Source: Laguncularia racemosa
Lineage: Eukaryota > Streptophyta > Magnoliopsida > Myrtales > Combretaceae
DNA: 64,000 nt
Direction of reading: 5' to 3'
Assembly: GCA_037954665.1 (NCBI GenBank)
Contig: JBBMOL010000022.1
Coordinates: forward strand, 5,084,001-5,148,000
This document shows, piece by piece, positions 39,794 through 49,167 of this stretch. Positions within the stretch are counted from its first letter, which is position 1. Every line of letters starts with the position of its first letter. A model generated the notes under the pieces. That model searched no databases. It saw nothing but the letters and a program-made list of their open reading frames with translations, and was not told the origin of the DNA. The position numbers and the translations under genes were made by a program.

Positions 39794-40881
39794 GCTTTAA
39801 CATTGGTTAAGAAAAATGGTGATGCAAATAAGTTTTGCTTAATGTCCACCCTTTGTTGACATGTGGGAGAATTTTAGACCAAAACCTGTCTAATGGCAAC
39901 CTTTTTTTCTTACAAAATCATAATTAATATAGATTTGTTTGGTGTAATTATGTTGAGTAGGATTTGTAGAGAAATGGACAACACTAAAGTTATTGCAACA
40001 CAACATGATAAGACTAAAAAGTTGACCACTTAATTCCCTAACAAACTAGCAAATCCATGTGAATTTACCACAACATAGGCAAGTGCATGATATTCTACTT
40101 TAGTAGAATTGCAAAAGACAATAAGAACTTTGTATGCCTTTTATTCATGATTTACTCAAAAAAAAATTGAATTTGTTTGAGGAAAAGAAAGAACAAGACA
40201 AAGAAGAGAAATAAGACAATTGAGAAGAAAAGAGAGAGATATGATTTGTTTATGATGGATTGGTGCGGTGTAATAATAATAATAATAATAATAATACATA
40301 AAATAAAGTAATGTATATATTATTAATATTAAATAGGCTCATGACTTGTTTATAAAGCTTGTTTAATAAACAGATTTGTAAACAGACTTAAGAGTTGGAT
40401 ACTAACACAAATACAAATTTTATCGTGTCTAAACAAGTCTAACCCGTTTATATCTCATGTTGATTTTTTTCCTTTGACAAACCTGTTTTTATCGTGTCGT
40501 GTCATGTTGTATTTGAGTTTCATGGGTTGAGTCACAAACTGTTGGTCCTAATTTTCCCTTCCCTTCTTTTGCATTTGCATATTAAGATAATGCTTGGCAT
40601 CCTTAAGGCAATTTTCTTAAGGTACTTGTAAGACAACCTAAAGGGGTGTAAGTAACAACCATGAGCTCAATAAGTTGTAAGGTATAGACATTATACTATA
40701 TTAAGCAATTAAAGTAAATCCTTTTAAATATAATGCAACAAGCAAGATGTCATCTAAACGACATTATCCTAATCACTGTGAAATTAAAGAAAATTATCTT
40801 ACTCTAATTTAGGTTTAAAGGAGTTCACAACAATAAAACACCTCTCACTAAACTCAAGGTTATGTTTTGGACTATTTGTAC
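39794..40881. other. Intergenic DNA between MITE and retroelement A
   Basis: No gene is seen. There is a TAA microsatellite at 40271-40295. The stretch 40340-40540 holds degenerate ATCGTGTCGTGTCATG-type words of hAT-like repeats, related to those at 16430-16620 and 18130-18300. Confidence 0.5.
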
Positions 40882-40886
40882 CCTCT
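40882..40886 (+). repeat. Target site duplication of element A (left)
   Basis: CCTCT, identical to 49163-49167 directly after the other LTR. Confidence 0.9.
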
Positions 40887-42123
40887 TGTCAAGTCTAATT
40901 TGAAAATTTATATTATTTTCTTAATTTGATTCATATTAGATCATATGCTCATCCAATATAAATCCTCGATTTGAATTAGGAATTTTATTATTTATTTGGA
41001 GTCGCCATCCAATTAGAGTTGGGAAAAATTATTGAATTATAATTAATTGAGCGGATTAATTCTAATCTAGACAACTAGTCGATGAAATCTCCCTTTTAAA
41101 AAAAAAAAAAAACAAGAAGAAAGAAAAACCAGATATTTTCTACTTGGGAGCTATCCTATTAAAATATTAAAGTTACCACCTTATCCTTTTAAAATCTAAA
41201 TTATGTATTTATGTTATGATACCCTTTTTTATTATAAGAAGAAAATATTAGAAAAAATGATACCACTATGATACTAATAATGATTTTAAAATATGTTTTT
41301 TATTTTTTTAGAGTTGCCCTATAAGGGTGCCTACGTACCCGCTATTATGGATCAAACAGGCCGTAGTTCACTTTTTATAAAAACTTTAGTAGATTATTTT
41401 GATTTTAATTATGAAAATATATTGGGTTTACGCTTATTATCATTTTAGAATTTTTTCAAAAAGATTCTAAGTCTAAGCTTTATTATTATTATTTTTATTT
41501 TAAAAAATAAAACCTCTAATTTAAAAAAATCAATTATATATTCTTTTTACGAAAAGAAGTTTTCTAAGTGATAAAAATATTTATTATTTTTTTATTAATT
41601 TGAAAATTTTTATTTTTTTTATTAATTATCTATTAATTATAATAGATATATATATTTATTTTTTTAGAAAACTCTAAACCTAATTCTAATTAGCATATAC
41701 TAAAAAATAATTCCCCCTTTTTTTAAATTTTCATATATATATATATATTTATTTTCATATTCTAATAATAAATAAATGAATGAATAAATAAATAAAAAAA
41801 ATTCGGCTAACCTAGATACGGGTCGCAGTTCGCAGGTTGGGTCAGTTCGAACCGGGTCAAATTAGGTCGGATTGCGGCGATCGGAGCTCCTTTGACGGCG
41901 GCTTTCTAGTGGCTGGTGAAGGTGGTTAAGGAGTCGAAACTTAGGTTCTCGAGGGCGTGAAGTCAAGTGGTGGTGTTACTTTACACTAAAGACTGCTTTT
42001 GGTGGTGGTTTTGGTAATGGTCGGCGGCGGCTACTTGAAGAACTCTGGCGAAGGCTTCAAACTCGTGTATTTCTCTCTTTTTCTCTCTTTTGATTGCTCC
42101 CCTCGCTTCCTCTCATTGAGTCC

Positions 42124-42131
42124 TATTTATA
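42124..42131 (-). promoter_or_regulatory. TATA box in the 3' LTR of element A
   Basis: TATAAATA on the minus strand, at the same alignment position as in the other two LTRs (48474 and 52931). Confidence 0.6.
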
Positions 42132-42428
42132 GACTCCAAAAACCGAGCTTGATAAGCTCGGATTTCCTTTTGATAAGCTAGGATCGGATTTGCAGTTGAA
42201 ACTCGTTTTAGATTTCCTTTTGATTCATGTAAATCTTTGATTTTTATTAAGATGCATGTTAATTAGATGATGTTTATCTTATTTTAGTCAAAGATATGCT
42301 GGATTTGTGCAAAAAATTGAGTCAAAATGGCCAGATTTCGCTTCCCCACCGTTGACGCCGATCTCAGACAAAGGTTGAAGACGAGCACGCGCCCAGCACG
42401 TGCAATTCCGTCATCTGATTGCGTGCTG

Positions 42429-42437
42429 CCACGTGTC
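42429..42437 (-). promoter_or_regulatory. G-box in the 3' LTR of element A
   Basis: CCACGTGTC on the plus strand (CACGTG core), about 300 bases upstream of the LTR TATA box in element orientation. It is preserved in all three LTRs. Confidence 0.5.
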
Positions 42438-42803
42438 ACTTGGAGGAAAAAAAATCAAAATGGCACAAAGTGCCTTTGTCCGGACTCGAACTCGTGTCCT
42501 CAACCCCCTCGCGTGTGCCCAAGGCCCTTTCTCGTTTTTTTATTAAACGCAATTTACACACATGCGTTACAATTTTTATTATTTTTATATTATTTTGAAA
42601 TTTTAAAAATTTATAAAGATTACTTAACATCTTTTATTATTATTTCTACCCTCATTTTCCAAACTTGGTATATTATTCCTATTTATTTTATTTTTTTCAT
42701 TATTTTTCCTTCATTTCTGAAAAATAAAAGAAAAATAAAAAAAATGAAAAAATGAAAAATGAAACATTATTTGTGATTAAAGGGCAAAAATGGAGTGTTT
42801 ACA

Positions 42804-42816
42804 ATTACCCCTCTTT
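42804..42816 (-). other. Polypurine tract of element A
   Basis: On the minus strand AAAGAGGGGTAAT directly precedes the LTR start TGTAAACA. This fixes the orientation of the element. Confidence 0.8.
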
Positions 42817-42846
42817 GTAGTAAAGTTTGAAAAACTTAACTATAAA
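42814..42846 (-). other. Hairpin abutting the polypurine tract of element A
   Basis: Arms 42814-42828 and 42832-42846 are complementary at 13 of 15 positions around a GAA loop (plus strand). The same structure occurs in element B at 53647-53679. Confidence 0.75.
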
Positions 42847-42954
42847 GACAACAAAGACGTCATTTTTAGCTGATAGACCGAGTGGATAATGCTATAGTTG
42901 GTTGGCTATTTAAACCTGGTTCTACTAGGGAGTTGTTTGATTATCTGTTTGAGT

Positions 42955-43999
42955 AGGGAAAATGCTCCATGAGCTAGTGATCCCATGTTGTAAAAAAATG
43001 ATCACTTTATGATGATTAATACTACTTTGGGGAGTGGCCTTAGACAAAGAAACATCCCACCAGACTAGTAACTTAGAGGGAGAGATCATCTAGAAAAATT
43101 GCGCTTATGAGCTGACTAATCGATGATAGGAAGTGTCCCACCAGACTAGCAACCTTAAAAAAGGAAATTATCTAGAAAAGTGCTCTAATGAGTTAACTAA
43201 CTTGATAAGAAGCGTCTTGTAAGACTAACAACTTTAAAGAAGAGATTTTTTTAGGAAAGCGCTCTTATGAGCTAACTAACTGATAATAGGAAGCGTCTTA
43301 CAAGATTAGCAACCTTAAAGAAGAGATTGTTTAGGAAAGTGCTCTTATGGGCTAACTAACCGATAATAGGAAGCGTCTTATAAGACTATCAACCTTAAAG
43401 AAATTATCTAGAAAAGTGCTTTTCTAAGCTAACTAATCGATGATGAGAAGTGTCTCATTAGACTAACAACCTTAAAAAGAGATTATTTACTTACGAGCTG
43501 ACTAATCAATGATAGGAAGCGTCTCACTAGACTAGCAACCTCGAAGGAGAGATCATTTAGAAAAGTGCTCTTATGACTGACTAATCAATGATAGTAAGTG
43601 TCTTATTAGACTAGCAATTGAGGATATTTAGGAAAGTGCTCCATTGTAGGCTAACTAATTGATAGTGGGAAGCATCTTTTTAGACTTGCAACCCTAAGAG
43701 AGGATATTTAGGAAAGTACCCCATTGTGGGCTAACTAACCGATAGTGGGAAGCGTTTTTTTTTTTTAATTATTTTATAAACTTGTAATCTTGAAAGATAA
43801 AGTTTAGGAAAGTGCCCCTATAGGCTAACTAATTGATAGTGGGAAGTGTCTCTTTGGACTTGAAACCATAAGAGAGGATATCCAGGAAAGTGCCCCATTA
43901 TGGGTTAACTAACCAATAGTGGAAAGTGTCTCTTTGGACTTGCAACCCTGAAGAAGAAAGTTTAGGAAAGTGCCCCATTATGGGCTAGCTAACTGATAA
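42955..43999 (-). repeat. Tandem repeats in the 3' region of element A
   Basis: About a dozen degenerate copies of a unit of about 80 bases (for example starts at 43131, 43211, 43291, 43371). Each contains AGTGCTCTTATGAGCTAACTAA, or a variant, and GGAAGCGTCTTA.AAGACTAGCAACC. The first unit corresponds to the start of the array in element B. No coding potential. Confidence 0.85.
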
Positions 44000-46084
44000 T
44001 AAATTCTTAAGTGAGAATCTTATTTTTCCAATGATAGTCAAGAGTTTAGGATGACTTAAAACTTTTGAACAAATGATAACTAAAACTTTTTTAAAAATCT
44101 TCAAGACAATTGCTCTTCTAAACTTAAGGATAAGACGACAAGGTATTAAAGTATTTTCTAGCAAACTTTGAAAAAAATCTAAAAGAATTGTTTATTTTTT
44201 TTATTTTTTAAACATTGCTAGCAAGTAAAGAGTTTGACAGGGTTCCCAAAAATACAAATAAAGAGTAGACCTCCCCTACTACTCAATAATCACTTACTCT
44301 TTTGCTTTATTTTACTTGGAGGGTTTGGTTTAATTTTGAAAAAGTGGTGTCTTAGCTTAATTAATTACCTCTCGAGGGGTTTCTTGCAATTAAGACTCAT
44401 ATCTTCTTCTTTAGGGCACCAATATTTAAAATTTAGGCCAAACAAAACCAATGAGGAATGACTTTAAATTCTCTCATTCTATTTGGAAATAGATATCTCA
44501 TTCTCAATTGGTTTAATCTAAGAGGACTTCCTTATAATCTCTCAGTTTAGATGTCACTCTTGACTTTTATTCCAAAAATTATGGTCTTTCTTGTAAGTAA
44601 TACGCTTTAATCAACCTGTTAGGCTTTTTTGGGATTTGTAATGCAATAGGCTTTTGGTTTCAAAAAAGTATCAATGCTAAGGTTTTATTTTGAAAGAATC
44701 ATCATTTCAACCTGGGTTTACAAGTTAAGAAACCTTGAGAAAAATTAGAATAGCACTTTCCCTAGCAATTTTTTCTTAAGATAAATTATTTTCAATGATT
44801 TGGAGAAGTCTTCAAAGAAGGGTGGTATATTTTTGAGTCGTAATGTTTGGGTTCTTGTATTTGGTCTTAATATTTTCAAGTATTGTTTGGCTTTTTTATT
44901 GTGTATAGATTTAACTGCATTCTTGAGCTTTTTTCATTTCTTTTCTTTTCTTTTTCTTTTCTTTCATTTTCTTTTTCCAGCTTTTTTCCTTTTCTTTTGA
45001 GCCCAATAGTGATCATTTTTTGTAGGTCATGTGTGTTTTTTCAAAATGTAGAATTTTCTTTATAAAAGAAATAAATTATCCACGACAAAAATTACCCTTG
45101 AATTGTTGTAACTAGGGTAAGCATTATTTAGTTAATTTCTTTTTTCTTGATTGATGTCCTATCTTCTTAATCATCCCATTGTAGGGTAGTTCTTGACACG
45201 GTTAAATTTTAAAACTCTTTTTATATAAGCTCAAATGGGGTTGGCAAATGATTATTGTGTTTAGGATAGCAAAAATGAATACCTAACATTATTTTGATTA
45301 ACGTATCAAATTCAAGATAGGCCTCCTTTAAGGAATGAGTCCAAAACCTCACATTAATAACACTTAACTCTCGAGTGTTTAGGGGTTAGTGTTTGGGAAG
45401 TGGTTTGCCTCTTGTCATCCTAAACCACTTGAACAAATGAGATATCCTTCCATTTGACAAGATTTGCCCATATTCACCATGTCTCATGATGTCTTTAGGA
45501 GTTATGTGCCCCTGTCAAGTGATTTAGTCTTAACTTGACTCTCTTGGGAAGCTAGTTAAGATAGTCTTCTTTATGCCCTTGTTGGTAATTGACAATGGCC
45601 ACTTCGAAAATGTGCCCCAAAATTAATTGTCTTTGTGTCTATAACTCCTAATGGAGAGAAAGTTTAAGTGTAACCCTTAGAATTGGAGAGACTTGGAAGG
45701 TTTTGTGTTTCGAGGCTAAATCAACATATGATGAGACCTTTTGAAGTGAATGGGTTCTTTTAAATTAAGAGTAGGTTATAGAGGTCTTTGGCTTTATGTT
45801 CAGAGTAAGTGATTGTGAGCCTTGGGTTAAGCTAACCATTCAAAAGCAACTTTTAGGACCTTGAAAGGATTTCTTATTATTAGCAACTCTTCAATTTTCT
45901 TGGCTTTGTTCTTTTCTTTATTGTTATTATTTTTTAGTAAATATGCAAACAAGATGCTCACACGGATGTAAAAGAACCAGCATTTAATTAACGATGTAAT
46001 TAAACTGAAATTTTATTAATATTGCAAACTTGGAGTTCAATGTTTTATTGAAAACATAAGAAAGAGATACTATGATCTAATTTC
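44000..46084 (-). other. Unassigned segment of element A
   Basis: About 1.9 kb lies between the tandem repeats and the ORF1 remnant, where relatives carry gag and pol. No protein similarity is seen in any frame; T-rich hydrophobic ORFs at 44800-45065 look fortuitous. The last part (about 45950-46084) matches the ORF1-gag spacer of element B (62390-62535). Confidence 0.6.
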
Positions 46085-46737
46085 CTAACTTCTAAGCTTC
46101 CTCTTCTTTGGTTAGGTAAGCGTTGTATCTTCCTTTTTCTTCTCTGTGTCCATGGCAACTTCCAGTGTTTTAACCTTTGCTTGGGTTTTCCTTAATTAGG
46201 CTTTAAGTTCCTTATTCCTCTGATTAGATTCCTTGAATCTATTCTCCCATACATCTTTCTTGCTTCCATCATTGCATCGAGCCACAAACCAAGCTTCTAA
46301 TTTATCCATTCGAAGGCAATACCCATTGCTATTTTTCAATGCTCGGTTAATCTCTACTCTATAAATTCCTAAAAGTTTGCTGAAGATGCTTGTTGGCCCA
46401 GCCTCTAAATCTAGTACCTACACCCCACTGGAAAGTGGAGGGGCTTGGAGAAGCTAAGTATATTCCTCTATGGTTAGTGTGATCTCGTGTGGCCCAATAA
46501 AGAAAGCCACGAGTTCAATTTCCCAGAAGTGTAATAGAGCCTGAATTAAAGGTAGGTTGACATCCATTTTCATCAGTGAGAGAATGAGCCTTATTTTGCT
46601 CTAAATGAAGGTCTGCTCTTTAGGGTTGTATAAGGTAAACCAATGGCCCAGTACCAGTTTAGGATCCAAAGGTTTACAAATCTGGAATTCTTTGTGAAGG
46701 AGGTGATCAATCACAGCGCTAGCTATTTAGCAGGATT
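46085..46737 (-). pseudogene. ORF1 pseudogene of element A (internally deleted)
   Basis: The minus-strand frame is continuous over about 650 bases apart from TAG and TAA codons. It encodes the same ORF1 protein as element B: LVLGHWFTLYNP, then FWEIE..AFFI.PHEIT, LEAGPTSIFSKLLGIYR and RMDKLEAWFVAR. Straight after SKKDV it jumps to the coiled-coil end (ENRFKESNQRNKELKA), so roughly 275 residues of the middle are missing compared with B. The protein is related to the plant-specific ORF1 found upstream of gag in Ogre-type elements (I believe the domain is filed as DUF7745); its function is unknown. One TAG lies at the same codon as in element B. Confidence 0.8.
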
Positions 46738-47240
46738 ACAATAAATAAAAATATCTAATTACAAACAAATATCTTACAAAACACAAAAAATTCTTTTACA
46801 AGCGATTACATCTGAACTCCAAAGAAAGAAATTACATCGTTAATTACTTGCTGGTTCATGATTTCATGTATGCAAAGAGGTGGGTTCTAAAGCTTTCTAA
46901 GCTTTATGGCCTCCTACATTTTCGAAGAAATGGATTTCAGACCATATCGAAGCATTGGGTGGGGTAGCCTAATCAACCCTGAATAGTGATTATTTTACTT
47001 CACTCGGAACCTATACAATGGCCCCTTGTCCTACGGTCCTTAGACGACCTGGGTCTGATTGTATTTAATTACACAATTGCATGCACGAAAACTCAATAAA
47101 AAGGAACTAAACTTTATTAAATCCCTGGATCACAAATAGGTACAAACATTAGTGCAAACGATATTTTACAACATAAGAGCTAATTAAAGATATCTAGAAA
47201 TGATGATTTCAGAAGATTTAGGTGGCTAGCCCACTATGAT
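46738..47240 (-). other. Leader region of element A
   Basis: Non-coding DNA between the primer binding site and ORF1. Element B's counterpart lies outside the window. Confidence 0.5.
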
Positions 47241-47258
47241 TTCCCAACGGAGTCACTA
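47241..47258 (-). other. Primer binding site of element A
   Basis: On the minus strand TAGTGACTCCGTTGGGAA begins three bases after the 5' LTR. It matches the TGGCGACTCCGCTGGGGA-type site of Ogre/Tat elements with several substitutions. I recall the primer as a tRNA-Arg; this was not verified. Confidence 0.6.
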
Positions 47259-48473
47259 TCCTATCGAGTCTAATTTGAAAATTTTATATTGTTTCCATAA
47301 TTCGATTCATATTAGATCTTATATTCATCCAATATAAATCATCGACTTAAACTAGGAATTTTATTATTTATTTAGAGTCGCCACCTAACTAGAGTTGGGA
47401 AAAATTATTGAATTGAAATTAATTGAGAGGATTAATTCTAATCTAGACAACTAGTCGACGAAATCTCCCCTTTTTTTTAAAAAAAAAAACACAAGAAGAA
47501 AGAAAAACCAGAGATTTTCGACTCGAGGGCTATCCTATTAAAACCCTAAAGTTACTACCTTATCCTTCTAAAATTTGAATTATGTATTATGTTATGATAC
47601 CCATTTTTAGCATAAGAAGAAAATATTAGAAAAAATGATACAACTATGATACTAATAATGATTTTAAAATATATTTTTTATTTTTTTAGAGTTGCCCTAT
47701 AAGGGTGCCTACGTACTCGCTATTATGGATCAAACAGCCCGTAGTTCACTTTTTATAAAAACTTTAGTAGATTATTTTGATTTTAATTATGAAAACATAT
47801 TGGGTTTACGCTTATTATCATTTTAATTTTTTTTTTAAATTCTAAGTCTAAGCTTTATTATTATTATTTTTATTTTAAAAAATAAAACCTCTAATTTAAA
47901 AAAATCAATTATATATTCTTTTCACGAAAAGAAGTTTTCTAAGTGATAAAAATATTTATTATTTTTTTATTAATTTGAAAATTTTTATTTTTTTATTAAT
48001 TATCTATTAATTATAATAGACATATATATTTACTTTTTTAGAAAACTTTAAACCTAATTCTAATTAACATATTCTAAAAAATAATTCCCCTTTTTTTATT
48101 TTCATATATATATTTTATTTTTTTTCATATTCTAATAATAAATAAATAAAATTTGGTTAACGTAGATACGTGTCACGGTTCGTGGGTCGGGTCAGTTCGA
48201 ACAAAGTTAGATTGGGTTGGATTGCGGCGGTTGGAGCTCCTTTGATGGCGGCTTCCCAGTGGTTGTTAATGGCAGTTGAGGAGTCAAAACCTAGGTTCTC
48301 GAGGGTGTAGAGTTGAGTGGTGGTGTTACTTTGCACTAAAGACCACTCCTAGTGGTGGTTTTGGTAGTGGTCGTCAACGGCGACTTGAAGAACTTCGACG
48401 AAGGCTTCAAACTTGTGTATTTCTCTCTTTTTCTCTCTTCTGATTGCTCCCCTCGCTTCATCTCATCGAGTCT

Positions 48474-48481
48474 TATTTATA
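48474..48481 (-). promoter_or_regulatory. TATA box in the 5' LTR of element A
   Basis: TATAAATA on the minus strand; the presumed start of the element transcript lies shortly downstream (toward lower coordinates). Confidence 0.65.
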
Positions 48482-48768
48482 GACGCCAAAAACTAAGCTT
48501 GATAAGCTCAGATTTCCTTCTGATAAGCTAGGATCGAATTTGCGGTTGAAACCCATTTTAGATTTCCTTTTGATTCGTGTAAATCTTTGATTATTGTTAA
48601 GATTCATGTTAATTCGATGATGTTTATCTTATTTTAGTTAAAGATTTGTGCAAAAAATAGAATCAAAATGGCCAGATTTTGCTTCCTCGTGTTGATGCCG
48701 ATCTCGGACAAAGGTTGAAGACGAGCACGCGCCCGACATGTGCGATTCCGTTATCTAATCGCGTGCTA

Positions 48769-48777
48769 CCACGTGTC
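48769..48777 (-). promoter_or_regulatory. G-box in the 5' LTR of element A
   Basis: CCACGTGTC (plus strand), upstream of the TATA box in element orientation and shared with the two other LTRs. Confidence 0.5.
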
Positions 48778-48815
48778 ACCTGGAGGAAAAAAAAATCAAA
48801 ACAACACAAAGTGCC

Positions 48816-48890
48816 TTTGCCTGGATTCGAACTCTCGACCTCACCCCCCTAGCACGCGCCCAAGGCAGCGATTGGACCAGTTGGGCTAAC
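48816..48890 (-). other. tRNA-like segment in the 5' LTR of element A
   Basis: On the minus strand an A-box match TAGCCCAACTGG (48876-48887) is followed 44 bases later by a B-box match GTTCGAATCC (48822-48831). This is the arrangement of an internal Pol III promoter. No complete cloverleaf or acceptor stem is evident, so it is not called a tRNA gene. Confidence 0.6.
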
Positions 48891-49162
48891 ATACTTTCTC
48901 GTTTTTTTATTAAACGCAATTTGCATATATGCGTTATAATTTTTATATTTTTTTTGAAATTCTAAAAATTTATAAAAATTACTTAACATCTTTTATTATT
49001 ATTTCTACTCTCATTTCCCAAAATTGGTGTATTATTCCTATTTATTTTATTTTTTTCATTATTTTTCCTTCATTTATGAAAAATAGAAGAAAATTGAAAA
49101 AAATGAAAAAATGAAAAATAAAACATTATTTGTGATTAAAGGGCAAAAATTGGGTGTTTACA

Positions 49163-49167
49163 CCTCT
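49163..49167 (+). repeat. Target site duplication of element A (right)
   Basis: CCTCT, identical to 40882-40886. Confidence 0.9.

Larger units (their letters stand above)
40887..42803 (-). repeat. 3' LTR of element A
   Basis: About 1917 bp. On the plus strand it begins TGTCAAGTCTAAT and ends GTGTTTACA; in element orientation it starts TGTAAACA. It aligns with 47262-49162. It lacks about 27 bp near 42525 that the 5' LTR has, and with them the A-box of the tRNA-like segment. A short ORF of 142 codons on the plus strand at 42327 is fortuitous. Confidence 0.93.
40887..49162 (-). mobile_element. Element A: Ogre/Tat-like retrotransposon lacking gag and pol
   Basis: LTRs at 40887-42803 and 47262-49162 are in direct orientation and alignable throughout. 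A perfect 5-bp target duplication CCTCT flanks the whole (40882-40886 and 49163-49167). Polypurine tract, primer binding site and LTR TATA boxes all show that the element reads on the minus strand. Inside, in element order, are a leader, a shortened ORF1 pseudogene (46737-46085), a 1.9-kb segment of unknown origin, and a tandem-repeat region next to the 3' LTR. Gag, protease, RT, RNase H and integrase are absent. LTRs, ORF1 and repeat region are all related to element B (51838-64000), so A is a non-autonomous derivative of the same lineage. The numerous differences between its LTRs point to an old insertion. Confidence 0.93.
47262..49162 (-). repeat. 5' LTR of element A
   Basis: About 1901 bp, collinear with 40887-42803. 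The plus-strand start has TA instead of TG (a point change), and the end is GTGTTTACA. It carries TATA box, G-box and a complete tRNA-like segment with A- and B-box matches. Confidence 0.93.

Noticed and set aside
42327..42755. 142-codon plus-strand ORF
   Set aside because: It lies inside an LTR, antisense to the element, and is not preserved in the paired LTR (only a short piece at 48929) or in element B.
44800..45065. Hydrophobic plus-strand ORFs rich in Phe and Ser
   Set aside because: They come from a TTTTC-rich low-complexity tract in the unassigned segment of element A.
48816..48890. Functional tRNA gene
   Set aside because: A- and B-boxes are present, but no acceptor stem or normal anticodon arm can be built by eye; reported as tRNA-like instead.
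40887..49162. Segmental duplication of 1.9 kb
   Set aside because: The two copies are the LTRs of one element: TG/CA ends, CCTCT target duplication, PPT and PBS are all in place.
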